A DNA stretch of 64,000 nucleotides from contig NZ_AUFQ01000002.1 of NCBI RefSeq assembly GCF_000426585.1, forward strand, positions 124,001 to 188,000. Reading direction: 5' to 3'. Source of the stretch: Segatella baroniae DSM 16972 = JCM 13447. Lineage in GTDB: Bacteria > Bacteroidota > Bacteroidia > Bacteroidales > Bacteroidaceae. Shown one piece after another: positions 53,662-63,197 of this stretch. Position numbers and translations under genes: made by a program. Each line of letters starts with the position of its first letter. The stretch's first letter is position 1. Under the pieces are notes generated by a model. It ran no database searches and had not been told where the DNA came from. It was given only the letters and a program-made list of their open reading frames with translations.

Positions 53662-54489
53662 ATGTCACGACAACGACAGAGTTTTGCCATCATCGGCAAC
53701 GAGTGCAGGCGTCAGGAGTCGCAGTCCTACGTCGAACGGATGGTCGAGTATCTCGAAGCGCACGGGGCCACGGCGGTTGTCGAGCCGGAAAGCCTCGACG
53801 GCGTCGACTATGTCATCTCGATGGGCGGCGACGGCACGTTCCTGAAGGCCGCCAGCCGTGTGGGCGCGCTCCAGACGCCCATCATCGGCGTCAACATGGG
53901 CCGTCTGGGATTCCTGGCCGACGTGCTGCCGAGCGAGATAGCGCACACGCTCGACAAGGTGTTCGAGCAGGATTATGACATCGAAGACCACACCGTCATC
54001 GAACTGTCGTCCGACGGCGAGCCCGTCCAGAGCAGTCCGTTCGCCCTCAACGACATCGCCGTGTTGAAGCGCGACTCGGCTTCCATGATCTCCATCCGCA
54101 CCTATGTAAACGGCGATTTCCTCGTCACGTACCAGGCCGACGGCCTGATTGTAGCCACACCGACGGGCTCCACGGCCTACAGCCTGAGCAACGGCGGCCC
54201 CATCATCGTGCCCCAGAGCGGCAGTCTCTGCATCACGCCCGTGGCACCGCACAGCCTGAACATCCGTCCCATCGTCATCAACGACACCAGCGAGATTGTA
54301 CTTGAAGTGGAATCGCGCAGCCACAACTTCCTCGTCGCCATCGACGGACGCAGCGAAAGGATGGCCGAAGGCGTCAGGTTGACCGTGCGCAAGGCCCCCT
54401 ATGTGGTCAGAATCGTGAAACAGAAGAACCGCCGTTATTTCTCCACCCTGCACGAAAAGCTGATGTGGGGAGCCGACACCCGCCAGTAG
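53662..54489 (+). CDS. nadK: NAD kinase
   Basis: 275 residues. GGDGTFLKAA, NMGRLGFLAD and TPTGSTAYSLSNGGPI are the NAD kinase motifs. It phosphorylates NAD to NADP in the cytosol. Divergent from the DJ-1 operon; the MsbA-like gene starts 48 bp downstream. Confidence 0.96.
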   Translation: MSRQRQSFAIIGNECRRQESQSYVERMVEYLEAHGATAVVEPESLDGVDYVISMGGDGTFLKAASRVGALQTPIIGVNMGRLGFLADVLPSEIAHTLDKVFEQDYDIEDHTVIELSSDGEPVQSSPFALNDIAVLKRDSASMISIRTYVNGDFLVTYQADGLIVATPTGSTAYSLSNGGPIIVPQSGSLCITPVAPHSLNIRPIVINDTSEIVLEVESRSHNFLVAIDGRSERMAEGVRLTVRKAPYVVRIVKQKNRRYFSTLHEKLMWGADTRQ

Positions 54490-54537
54490 TCCCGGGCCTT
54501 CTTGCCGCCGGCAGGCCGTGGGCGAAATCCCAATTGC

Positions 54538-56235
54538 ATGAACATCTCGCGTTATCTCTCCATCCCCCGTTCCAAATACGACTCCAAAGCCATCATGAAG
54601 TGGCTTTGGCGCATTCTGCGCGGCCATCGGCTGCAACTCTTTCTCAACGCGCTCATCGGCCTGGCGTCGGTCGCCACGAGCCTCCTTCAGGTGTGGGCGG
54701 TGAAGCATGCCATAGACGTTGCGTCGCATGTGCTGCCCGGCAACGTCTATGCCGCGGTCGCCTTGATGGGCGTTCTGGTGCTGGCCGACTTCCTGTTGAA
54801 CATCGCTTCGGTCTGGGTGAAGAACCTTTTGGGAATCAAGGCACAGAACCGCATGCAGCAACGCATGCTCGACCGCCTGCTCCGCGGCCGATGGCACGGC
54901 AAGGAATCGCACCATTCGGCCGACATACTGAACCGCCTCGAACTCGACGTGGTGAACGTCATCACCTTCATTACCGAAACGATTCCCTCCACACTGTCCA
55001 CCCTTGTGCTGTTCGCGGGGGCCTTCTTCTACCTTTTCCTCATGGACAGGACGCTGGCGTTGCTCATCGTCATGATGATACCCGTGTTCATGTTGGTCAG
55101 CAAACTCTACATCGGGAGGATGCGGCAGCTCACCCGCCGGGTGCGCGACTGCGACAGCAAGGTGCAGAAGGTGCTGCAGGAGACCGTGCAGAACCGCATG
55201 CTCATCAAGACGATGGAGAGCGATGCCACGATGGTCGACCGATTGGGCGACACGCAGGACGAGCTCCGCCACCACGTGGTTCGCCGCACCTTGTTCAGCG
55301 TTTTCAGCAATCTGGTCCTGGGACTGGGCTTCGCCGGCAGCTATCTGCTGGCCTTCTTGTGGGCCGCCGTGCGCATGTCGGCCCACACATTGAGCTTCGG
55401 CGGCATGACCGCCTTCCTGCAACTGGTCAACCGCATACAGACGCCGGCCCGCAACCTGACCAAGCTCGTGCCTGCCATCGTCAGCGTTTTCACGGCGGCC
55501 GAGCGACTGATGGAACTGGAGGAGAACCCTTTGGAAGAACAGGGGGAGCCCATCCAGATGGGCACGCCGTGCGGAGTGCGCTTCAGCGAGGTGGGCTACG
55601 CCTACACCCAGGTCGACGGCAAGGTCATCGACCGCCTCTCCTTCGACTTCAAACCCGGCTCGTGCACGGCCGTGTTGGGCGAGACCGGCAGCGGAAAGAC
55701 GACCCTCGTGCGCCTCATCCTGGCCCTGCTGGCCCCGCAACAAGGCTCCATCGAAATCTACACCGACGGCAAGACCGCCCGTCACCACTCATCACCTGTC
55801 ACCCAACACCTGACTCCCCGCCACCGCTGCAACCTGGTCTACGTGCCCCAGGGCAACACTTTGCTCAGCGGAACCATCCGCGAAAACCTCAGATTGGGCA
55901 AGCTCGACGCCACTGAAGACGAAATGATGGACGTGCTGCACCAGAGCTGCGCCGACTTCGTGAGCCAGCTGCCCGACGGCCTCGACACGCAATGCGCCGA
56001 GAAGGGCGGCGGACTGAGCGAGGGACAGGCCCAGCGCATCGCCATCGCCCGCGCCCTCTTGCGCGACCGGCCCATCATGCTCTTCGACGAAGCCACGAGC
56101 GCCCTCGACCCTGAAACGGAGCGGCAGCTGCTGCAAAGCATTCTCTCGGGCCGCGACCGCACCATCATCTTCATCACCCACCGCCCCGCCGTCATCGACT
56201 ATTGCGACCAGGTGCTGCGCATAGACAAGACATAG
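54538..56235 (+). CDS. MsbA-like ABC exporter (permease-ATPase)
   Basis: 565 residues. Six membrane helices in the first 330 residues are followed by the ATPase domain: Walker A GETGSGKTT, signature LSEGQ, Walker B IMLFDEATSALD, and the H-loop THRP. The signature has Glu in place of the first Gly of LSGGQ, a common variant. A small filler (about residues 415-429, RHHSSPVTQHLTPRH) interrupts the domain before the Q-loop and is encoded by a quasi-repetitive CACCTGTCACCCAACACC tract. Start at 54538 fits better than 54502. Substrate unknown, probably a lipid or peptide. Confidence 0.88.
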   Translation: MNISRYLSIPRSKYDSKAIMKWLWRILRGHRLQLFLNALIGLASVATSLLQVWAVKHAIDVASHVLPGNVYAAVALMGVLVLADFLLNIASVWVKNLLGIKAQNRMQQRMLDRLLRGRWHGKESHHSADILNRLELDVVNVITFITETIPSTLSTLVLFAGAFFYLFLMDRTLALLIVMMIPVFMLVSKLYIGRMRQLTRRVRDCDSKVQKVLQETVQNRMLIKTMESDATMVDRLGDTQDELRHHVVRRTLFSVFSNLVLGLGFAGSYLLAFLWAAVRMSAHTLSFGGMTAFLQLVNRIQTPARNLTKLVPAIVSVFTAAERLMELEENPLEEQGEPIQMGTPCGVRFSEVGYAYTQVDGKVIDRLSFDFKPGSCTAVLGETGSGKTTLVRLILALLAPQQGSIEIYTDGKTARHHSSPVTQHLTPRHRCNLVYVPQGNTLLSGTIRENLRLGKLDATEDEMMDVLHQSCADFVSQLPDGLDTQCAEKGGGLSEGQAQRIAIARALLRDRPIMLFDEATSALDPETERQLLQSILSGRDRTIIFITHRPAVIDYCDQVLRIDKT

Positions 56236-56320
56236 GGGGGTGTGAGGGTGTGGTGGAACAATACAAGCTCGGCCCCACCGACACTGCCCGTTCATCCGCC
56301 GTTTCCCAACCGCGGTGAAC

Positions 56321-56420
56321 CTGTTTTCCAAAAGCAGCCCTTTTGGCTTGCAAAAGGGCTGCTTTTAGCGTGTAAAAGGACTGCTTTTGGCGGGCAAAAG
56401 GGCTGCTTTTGCAAAACGGT
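56321..56420. repeat. Degenerate CTTTTGC/GCAAAAG repeat module
   Basis: Four near-copies of AAAGGGCTGCTTTTGG-type units (AAAAGCAGCCCTTTTGGC, GCAAAAGGGCTGCTTTTAGC, TAAAAGGACTGCTTTTGGC, GCAAAAGGGCTGCTTTTGC) at about 22-23 bp spacing, the clearest example of the module in this window. It fills the gap 56236-56525; no promoter is obvious there. Confidence 0.75.
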
Positions 56421-56525
56421 CGGCCCACGAAGGCAAAACGGGCGTGCCGCGGCGAAAATTCCACGGTCTGCAACTTTCCACGCCATCGCTGCGTCTATAC
56501 AGCAACGTTACATTCCAAAACGTAT

Positions 56526-57245
56526 ATGATACACCTGAAAGATATCAACAAAACCTATCAAGGCGCCCAGCCTTTGCACGTGCTCAAGGGCATTGACCTC
56601 GACATCGGGGAGGGTGAATTTGTGTCCATCATGGGCGCGTCGGGCTCCGGCAAGTCCACACTCTTGAACATATTGGGCATTCTCGACAACTACGACAGCG
56701 GCGAATACGTGCTCGACGACACGCTCATCAAGGGCCTCAGCGAGCGTAGGGCGGCCGAGTATCGCAACCGAATGATAGGCTTCATCTTCCAAAGTTTCAA
56801 CCTCATCGGCTTCAAGACGGCCGTGGAGAACGTCGAACTGCCGCTCTTCTACCAGGGCGTCAGCCGCCGCAAGCGCCGCCGAATGGCCCTCGACTACCTC
56901 GAACGGCTGGAGCTTCTGCCCTGGGCCGAGCACTATCCCAATGAGATGAGTGGCGGCCAGAAGCAGCGGGTGGCCATCGCCCGCGCCCTCATCACGCAGC
57001 CCCGCGTCATTCTGGCCGATGAACCTACGGGCGCGTTGGACAGCAAGACATCGATGGAGGTGATGCGACTGCTAAAGCAACTCAATGCCGAGGAGCACAA
57101 GACCATTGTTGTGGTGACACACGAGAGCGGTGTGGCCAACGAAACCGATAAGATCATACACATCAAGGACGGCCTGATAGGCCGCATAGAGGAGAACCTC
57201 GACCATCATGCAGGGCCCTTTGGCATGGACGGCGTGATGAAATGA
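56526..57245 (+). CDS. ABC transporter ATPase (MacB/LolD-like)
   Basis: 239 residues. Walker [11 protein letters not shown]-loop FIFQSFNLI, signature [15 protein letters not shown], Walker [13 protein letters not shown], and H-loop VTHE are all intact. It powers the two permeases encoded next. Start at 56526 ([13 protein letters not shown]) is typical; the frame to 56409 covers the repeat module. Forms an operon with the next three genes at 22-48 bp spacing. Confidence 0.94.
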   Translation: MIHLKDINKTYQGAQPLHVLKGIDLDIGEGEFVSIMGASGSGKSTLLNILGILDNYDSGEYVLDDTLIKGLSERRAAEYRNRMIGFIFQSFNLIGFKTAVENVELPLFYQGVSRRKRRRMALDYLERLELLPWAEHYPNEMSGGQKQRVAIARALITQPRVILADEPTGALDSKTSMEVMRLLKQLNAEEHKTIVVVTHESGVANETDKIIHIKDGLIGRIEENLDHHAGPFGMDGVMK

Positions 57246-57273
57246 CGGGAAGAAAACAAAGCAACAAGAACCT

Positions 57274-58533
57274 ATGAGAGATGTGATAGCCGAGATATGG
57301 TCGACGGCCAAGCGCAACAAACTGCGCACGGCACTCACCGGTTTTGCCGTGGCATGGGGTATTTTTATGCTGATTTTCCTGTTGGGTGCCGGCAACGGGC
57401 TTATCAATGCCACCATGGAGAACAACGGCCGCTTCATGGACAACTCCATGTCGGTGTACGGCGGCAGGACGTCGAAGCCTTTTGAAGGACTGAAGGAAGG
57501 GCGTTGGCTGACGTTGAACGACAAGGATTTCGAGACGACCACGTCACGCTTCGCCTCGAATGTGGACGAGATGGGGGCCAGCATATCGCAAAACAGCGTG
57601 ACCATCGCCTACCGCGGAAACTATACGAGCACGTCGCTCAACGGCGTATATCCCAACGAAGCCGCCATCTACAAGCTGGAAATGCGCCATGGCCGCTTCA
57701 TCAACCGGATCGACAACGAGCAGTCGCGCAAGGTGCTGGTCATCAATGAAGACCAGGCCAAGGAGCTCACCAACGGCGACATCGCCGCCCTGGTGGGGCG
57801 ATATGTCGATGTCGGGGCCTTCGGATTCCAGATTGTGGGAATCAGCAAGAGCAACAAGAGCGGCTTCAACAGTGCGGCCTACACGGCATTCAACACCGTT
57901 CGCGGCATCTACGGCCGTGGCGACAAGGCCGACGAACTGCATTTCTCCTTCCACGGACTCGACACGGAGGAGGCCAACAAGGCCTTCGAGAAGCGTTATC
58001 GGGCCAGTCTGAACCGCAACCACCGGGCCGCGCCCGACGACGAAGAGGCGATATGGCTGCACAACCGCTTCACGCAAGCCTTGCAGATGGACACCGGTAT
58101 CGGCATTGTCCGCACCGCCTTGTGGATCATCGGACTCTTCACGCTGCTCAGCGGCATTGTGGGCGTGTCCAACATCATGCTCATCACCGTGAAGGAGCGC
58201 ACCCGCGAGTTCGGCATTCGCAAGGCCATCGGGGCCAAGCCGTGGTCCATCCTGAAGCTCATCATCGTCGAGAGCGTCATCATCACCACCTTCTTCGGCT
58301 ACATCGGCATGCTGGCCGGCATTGCCGCCAACGCCTACATAGACGCCACCATCGGCCACATGCAGGTGGACTCGGGCGTGTTCACAGCCACGATGTTCGT
58401 CAATCCCACGGTGGGTGTCGGCGTCTGCGTCGAGGCTACGCTGGTCATGGTGCTCGCCGGCACGTTCGCCGGCCTCATCCCGGCCCGCAAGGCGGCCCGC
58501 ATACGGCCCATCGAGGCGCTGAGGGCCGAATGA
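57274..58533 (+). CDS. ABC transporter permease (MacB-type, FtsX fold)
   Basis: 419 residues. One N-terminal helix (about 20-42), a large periplasmic MacB-core domain, and three C-terminal helices (about 285-410) with the conserved VSNIMLITVKERTREFGIRKAIGAK loop. It exports a substrate with its partner permease and the MacA-type adaptor. Position 28 bp after the ATPase gene. Confidence 0.93.
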   Translation: MRDVIAEIWSTAKRNKLRTALTGFAVAWGIFMLIFLLGAGNGLINATMENNGRFMDNSMSVYGGRTSKPFEGLKEGRWLTLNDKDFETTTSRFASNVDEMGASISQNSVTIAYRGNYTSTSLNGVYPNEAAIYKLEMRHGRFINRIDNEQSRKVLVINEDQAKELTNGDIAALVGRYVDVGAFGFQIVGISKSNKSGFNSAAYTAFNTVRGIYGRGDKADELHFSFHGLDTEEANKAFEKRYRASLNRNHRAAPDDEEAIWLHNRFTQALQMDTGIGIVRTALWIIGLFTLLSGIVGVSNIMLITVKERTREFGIRKAIGAKPWSILKLIIVESVIITTFFGYIGMLAGIAANAYIDATIGHMQVDSGVFTATMFVNPTVGVGVCVEATLVMVLAGTFAGLIPARKAARIRPIEALRAE

Positions 58534-58555
58534 CCATTTGCTTTTTCCATTGATT

Positions 58556-59800
58556 ATGAAGATAGACATCGACACATACAAGGAGATTCTCGACACGCTG
58601 ACGCGCAACAAGAGCCGCTCTTTCCTGACAGGCTTCGGCGTGTTCTGGGGCGTTTTCATGCTGGTGGGCCTCATCGGGGGCGGCCGCGGCCTGAAGGAGT
58701 TGCTCTCGAAGAACTTCGAAGGCTTCGCCACCAACTCCGCCATCGTCTTCGCGCAGCCCACGACCAAGCCTTTCGCGGGCTTCCGGAAGGGCCGCCAGTG
58801 GACCATGGAGTACAAGGACGTGGCCCGTCTGCAAGCGCAGGTGCCTGAACTGGACGTTGTCTCGCCGGTGTTGAGCAGCTGGGGCGGCAGCGTCGTCTTC
58901 TCCGACAAGAAGGCGCAGTGCTCCGTCAAGGGGCTGTTGCCCGACTATGCCAGGGTGGAGGAGCCCAAACTCTACTACGGCCGCTACCTGAACGAGATGG
59001 ACATGCAGCAGCGTCGCAAGGTGTGCGTGCTGGGAAAGAAAGTCTACAAGACGTTGTTTCCCGGCGGCGGCGACCCCTGCGGACAGCTGGTGCGCATCGA
59101 CTCCATCTACTACAGCGTGGTGGGCGTGGACTACAACACGGGAAACATGAGTATCAACGGCCGTGCCGAGGAGAGCGTCACCATCCCCTTGACGCTCATG
59201 CAGCAAGCCTACAACTACGGAAACAGAGTCCATCTCATTTGCGTCACGGCCAAACCGGGCGTCACGATGAGCTCGATCACGCAACGGATGCGCGACGTCA
59301 TCGCCCGCAGTCACCACATCGACCCGACCGACGAGAAAGCGGTCACCGTGTTCAACACCGAGGTGATGTTCGGCATGGTGGACAGTTTGTTCTCCGGAGT
59401 CAACTTCCTGATATGGCTGGTGGGTATCGGCACGCTGCTGGCCGGGGCCATCGGCGTGTCCAACATCATGATGGTGACGGTGCGGGAGCGCACCACCGAG
59501 ATCGGAATACGCCGCGCCATCGGCGCTACACCACGCAACATACTGGGCCAAATCGTCAGCGAGAGCATCATCCTGACGGCCGTCGCAGGCATGAGCGGCA
59601 TTCTCTTCGCCGTCATCATCCTGCAACTGGCCGAGATGGCGAACACCACCGACGGCATTGTCGCTTCGCATTTCCAGATAGGTTTCTGGACGGCTGTCGG
59701 CGCGGTGGCCCTCTTGAGCGCCCTCGGCGTGCTGGCCGGACTGGCTCCCGCAGCCCGGGCGATGAGTATCAAGCCTGTCGACGCCATGCGAGACGAGTAG
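58556..59800 (+). CDS. ABC transporter permease (MacB-type, FtsX fold)
   Basis: 414 residues, homologous to the preceding permease: N-terminal helix, periplasmic core and C-terminal helices with VSNIMMVTVRERTTEIGIRRAIGAT. The pair suggests a heterodimeric transporter. The ATG at 58556 is preferred over a TTG at 58538; distance to the upstream stop is 22 bp. Confidence 0.93.
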   Translation: MKIDIDTYKEILDTLTRNKSRSFLTGFGVFWGVFMLVGLIGGGRGLKELLSKNFEGFATNSAIVFAQPTTKPFAGFRKGRQWTMEYKDVARLQAQVPELDVVSPVLSSWGGSVVFSDKKAQCSVKGLLPDYARVEEPKLYYGRYLNEMDMQQRRKVCVLGKKVYKTLFPGGGDPCGQLVRIDSIYYSVVGVDYNTGNMSINGRAEESVTIPLTLMQQAYNYGNRVHLICVTAKPGVTMSSITQRMRDVIARSHHIDPTDEKAVTVFNTEVMFGMVDSLFSGVNFLIWLVGIGTLLAGAIGVSNIMMVTVRERTTEIGIRRAIGATPRNILGQIVSESIILTAVAGMSGILFAVIILQLAEMANTTDGIVASHFQIGFWTAVGAVALLSALGVLAGLAPAARAMSIKPVDAMRDE

Positions 59801-59848
59801 CGGAAGCGTGCGGAAAGAATCGAAAATCAAGTAATACGCATAACGAAT

Positions 59849-60961
59849 ATGAAGAAGTATCTTAAGTTTATTGTCGCGGGCGTCATCGCCTTGGTGTTCA
59901 TCGGGACGTTCGTCTTCCTGTGGATGCAGAGCCGACCGAAGACCGTAGAGTATGAAGTGTGCACGCCGAAGGTGATGGACTTGCGCAAGACCACCATCGT
60001 GACGGGCAAGATAGAGCCTCGCAACGAGGTGAACGTGAAGCCCCAGATCAGCGGTATCATCACGGAAATCATGAAAGAGGCCGGCCAGATGGTGCAGGCG
60101 GGTGAGATTATCGCCAAGGTGAAGGTGATTCCCGACATGGGACAGCTGAGCAACGCCCAGGCCAGGGTGCGTCTGGCACAGATCAACTTGAAGCAGGCCG
60201 AGACCAACTACCAGCGCGAGAAGGCGCTGTTCGACAAGGGATTGGTCAGCGCCGACGAGTTCGACAAGGTGCGTCAGGCCTACAACCAGGCCCGCGAAGA
60301 GCGGCAGGCGGCGGACGACAACCTGGAAGTGGTGCGCGACGGCGTGTCGAGCGGCAACGCCAACACCAGTTCCACGCTCATCCGGTCGACCATCAGCGGG
60401 CTGATTCTCGACGTTCCGGTGAAGGTGGGCAACACGGTGATTCTCAGCAACACGTTCAACGACGGCACCACCATCGCCACTGTGGCCAACATGAACGACC
60501 TCATCTTCCGTGGAAACATCGACGAGACCGAGGTGGGAAGCCTCGTTGCGGGCATGCCGATGAAGATAACAATCGGCGCGTTGCAGAACGAAAAGCTCCA
60601 AGCCAGCCTGGAATACATCTCGCCGAAGGCCGTGGAGAGTAATGGCGCCAACCAGTTTGAACTGAAGGCGGCCATCACCGGACTGGGCACGACGCGCATC
60701 CGGTCGGGCTACAGCGCGAATGCCGAGATCGTATTGGCCGAGGCCAAGGGCGTGATGACGGTGCCCGAGAGCTGCATCGAGTTCGTAGGCAACGACACGT
60801 TCGTCTACGTTGTCAAGGGCGACGCGCAGCAACCGGTCTATCAGCGGCGGCAGGTGAGCGTGGGCTTGAGCGACGGTATCAACATCGAAATCAAGAAAGG
60901 CCTCACACGGAAAGACTCCGTGAGAGGCCCGAAGAAGGTGGCCGACAAGGACGGACAGTAG
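59849..60961 (+). CDS. MacA/HlyD-type periplasmic adaptor subunit
   Basis: 370 residues. An N-terminal anchor helix (about 5-25) leads to a lipoyl/barrel-sandwich hybrid (QISGIITEIMKEAGQMVQAGEIIAKV), a coiled-coil hairpin (about 95-160), and beta-barrel parts. It links the MacB-type pair to an outer membrane channel. No TolC-type channel gene is in the operon within the window. The last 20 codons overlap a strong hairpin. Convergent with the amylase gene. Confidence 0.93.
   Translation: MKKYLKFIVAGVIALVFIGTFVFLWMQSRPKTVEYEVCTPKVMDLRKTTIVTGKIEPRNEVNVKPQISGIITEIMKEAGQMVQAGEIIAKVKVIPDMGQLSNAQARVRLAQINLKQAETNYQREKALFDKGLVSADEFDKVRQAYNQAREERQAADDNLEVVRDGVSSGNANTSSTLIRSTISGLILDVPVKVGNTVILSNTFNDGTTIATVANMNDLIFRGNIDETEVGSLVAGMPMKITIGALQNEKLQASLEYISPKAVESNGANQFELKAAITGLGTTRIRSGYSANAEIVLAEAKGVMTVPESCIEFVGNDTFVYVVKGDAQQPVYQRRQVSVGLSDGINIEIKKGLTRKDSVRGPKKVADKDGQ
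60899..60929. terminator. Terminator-like hairpin inside the 3' end of the adaptor gene
   Basis: GGCCTC-A-CACGGA / TCCGTG-A-GAGGCC forms 12 bp with one mismatch and a 5-nt loop, ending 29 nt before the stop codon. It may terminate both convergent transcripts even though it is coding. Confidence 0.5.
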
Positions 60962-60990
60962 CGACAGACCCGAGAAACGGGCCTGAACAC

Positions 60991-63003
60991 TTAGCGGCTG
61001 ACCGCCACTTTCCTGCCGTCGTGGATGTAAATGCCCGGCGGCAGTGGCTTTTCCACCCGCTGCCCCCGCAGATTGTACCAGTTGTCGTCGTGTGAAGATT
61101 TGGATTCGGTGACGGAACGGATTCCCGTCGTTATCGTCTTGAATCTATATTTGCCATTGGAGTCGATGGAAGGGCCGATGGTGAGGAACGTCGTCGTGCG
61201 GATGTTGTCGATGTCGACGGTCTGGGGAGCGCCCGACCCCACGCTGAATACGAAGTTGACACAGTCGGTCGGGCTGTTGATGCGGAAGGTTTTGACAAAC
61301 CATTGCTTGCCGTCGACCGTCTCCTTGACCGTCACCTTGTCGCCCGGCCACGTGTTCTTGGCCGGCCCGTGGCTGCCGTCACCGCCCCAAGTCCAGAAGT
61401 TCATGCCGGCGGTGGCTGCCGTCCAGGCGGCTCCGGCCTCATCGGCACGCACGTAGACCTTGATGTCGTAGGCGTCGAAACGGCTGATTTGGTAGTCGCG
61501 TTGGCACACGCCCGTCACCACGCCGCCGACCAGCAATCCCACCGTCAGCGTGCAGTTGTCGGTCAGCGTGAGGCTCGTGCCGCCCGAAACCTGCGTTCCA
61601 TGGGTGGCCGTGGGCGTCGAACCATCGGTCGTATAGACCAGTCTGGCACCCGAACGGGCCGTCACCGCACTCAACAAGACCTTCACCTCGTTCTGATATT
61701 CGCCCGAAGCACGGTCGATGAAGGCCGTTTCGGCGTCGTTGCTCAGGTAGTAGGCGTAGTGATAACCCTGCAACACCTTGGTGAACTGTGCCCCGTCGGG
61801 CGCGTAGTTCTCAGTGGAACCGATGACGGCGATGAGCTTTCTCCGTCCCGTCGACTGCACTGCGACATGGTTTCGGCTGCTGTTGAGGAGGAAGGCGTAG
61901 TCGCTCGTGTTGGTGATTCCAGCCATTTTGCGCACGTCAATCATCGCTTTGATGTCCTGTTTGCAGGCCAACCAGTGCTTGAAGAACACGCAAGGCGTGC
62001 CCGGCATGGCCAGCATGTAGGCGTTGGCGGCCAGCGTGTCGGCGCCGATGGGGTCCTGGCCTTCGCCGTTGGAGCGTTTTTCGGTGTCGTGGTTTTCGAC
62101 GAACGTCACGGAATAGCGTCGGTAATCAGCGTCATGCACCAGGTTGTCCGAGCTGTTCAGCTTGGTCCAGTTCCTCTCGCGGATGGCGTCGCGCACGTTG
62201 TAGCGGAACGGGAAGTCGAAGGCCGCGCTCTTCCTGCCCGTCGCGGCAATCCAGTTCTTGACCCTATAGAGGCCGTCCCAGCATTCGCCGACGGAATATT
62301 CCACGCCCGCCGCGTCGTTGTAGTCGGCTACGTGTGCGCCGGCGAAGCCCTTCACCATATCATATCGGAACCCCACGTAGCCCATTTCCTTGAGCAGGAA
62401 TTGCTCGTAGGCCTTCACGACAGCCTTCACGTTGGCGCTGTTGTGGTCCAGGTCGCGCATACCGGGCCAGTCCTCGCCGTCATCCCTGTGCGCGCCGAGC
62501 GTGACGCCGTCCTTCTTTGCCTGTTCGGCCGTCACGTAACCGGCGTTCCGGCTGTCGTCGTCGGCCGTGATGTCGGTGGTCTTCAGCTGGTAAGCCGTGC
62601 CGTTGTAGGTCTCCAGGGGGAACTCCCACCAGCCCTTAGTGTTGTGGTGGTTGACGACGATGTCGGCCATCGTGCCCAGTCCTTTGGCCTTGAACGTGGC
62701 GATCATGCGCTTCAGTTCGGCCGCCGTACCGAAGCTGCTGTTCTGGTCGAAGTAGCAGTAGGGGTCGTAACCCATGGAAGTTGCGTTGAGACATCGGCCA
62801 CTTTGCGGCACCCAGATGAGCGAGAAGTAGCGGCTCAGTTCGTCGGCTTGGCTCTCAAGTGCCGTCCATTTGCTGTCGGCAAACGAGTCCCAGTAGAATC
62901 CTTGCAGCATGACGCCGCCATAACCGGCCGGCCATCCCTGCGACTGCGCGGCGAGTTGAAGGCTCACGAGGAGTGCCGTGAGCATGGAGAAAAGCTTTTT
63001 CAT
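60991..63003 (-). CDS. Secreted GH13 alpha-amylase
   Basis: 670 residues with a signal peptide (to about LQLAAQS). Catalytic GH13 residues: Asp215 (FRYDMVKG), Glu240 (VGECWD) and Asp306 (ENHDTE); region I is ADIVVNHH. A chitobiase-like/starch-binding-type beta stretch lies at about 430-640. The C-terminal NWYNLRGQRVEKPLPPGIYIHDGRKVAVSR resembles a Bacteroidetes end-of-protein sorting-like motif common in Prevotella secreted proteins. It hydrolyses internal alpha-1,4-glucan bonds. The start at 63003 is set by the signal peptide. Confidence 0.9.
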   Translation of the reverse strand: MKKLFSMLTALLVSLQLAAQSQGWPAGYGGVMLQGFYWDSFADSKWTALESQADELSRYFSLIWVPQSGRCLNATSMGYDPYCYFDQNSSFGTAAELKRMIATFKAKGLGTMADIVVNHHNTKGWWEFPLETYNGTAYQLKTTDITADDDSRNAGYVTAEQAKKDGVTLGAHRDDGEDWPGMRDLDHNSANVKAVVKAYEQFLLKEMGYVGFRYDMVKGFAGAHVADYNDAAGVEYSVGECWDGLYRVKNWIAATGRKSAAFDFPFRYNVRDAIRERNWTKLNSSDNLVHDADYRRYSVTFVENHDTEKRSNGEGQDPIGADTLAANAYMLAMPGTPCVFFKHWLACKQDIKAMIDVRKMAGITNTSDYAFLLNSSRNHVAVQSTGRRKLIAVIGSTENYAPDGAQFTKVLQGYHYAYYLSNDAETAFIDRASGEYQNEVKVLLSAVTARSGARLVYTTDGSTPTATHGTQVSGGTSLTLTDNCTLTVGLLVGGVVTGVCQRDYQISRFDAYDIKVYVRADEAGAAWTAATAGMNFWTWGGDGSHGPAKNTWPGDKVTVKETVDGKQWFVKTFRINSPTDCVNFVFSVGSGAPQTVDIDNIRTTTFLTIGPSIDSNGKYRFKTITTGIRSVTESKSSHDDNWYNLRGQRVEKPLPPGIYIHDGRKVAVSR

Positions 63004-63032
63004 CGTGATTGTTTGGCTGAGATAATATGCTG

Positions 63033-63040
63033 CAAAAATA
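63033..63040 (-). promoter_or_regulatory. -7 box TATTTTTG for the amylase gene
   Basis: TAnnTTTG box on the minus strand, 29 bp before the ATG at 63003; no -33 TTTG at 19-20 bp. Confidence 0.55.
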
Positions 63041-63152
63041 ACCATTTCCCACCAACCGGCCCCCGCTTGATTTGCGTCAAGCGTCCTTTTGCCTGCGCAA
63101 ACGATTGCATTTGCCGGCATTCCATCGGCCATGCGCTTTTTCAAGCAGCCGT

Positions 63153-63183
63153 TTTGCACTGTAAACATTATTTCTTACCTTTG
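63153..63183 (+). promoter_or_regulatory. Promoter TTTG-N19-TACCTTTG for the C10 peptidase gene
   Basis: TTTG 63153-63156 and TACCTTTG 63176-63183, a perfect consensus. The ATG at 63198 lies 14 bp after the -7 box, so the leader is very short. Confidence 0.7.
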
Positions 63184-63197
63184 CGGCAAAGTTCTTC

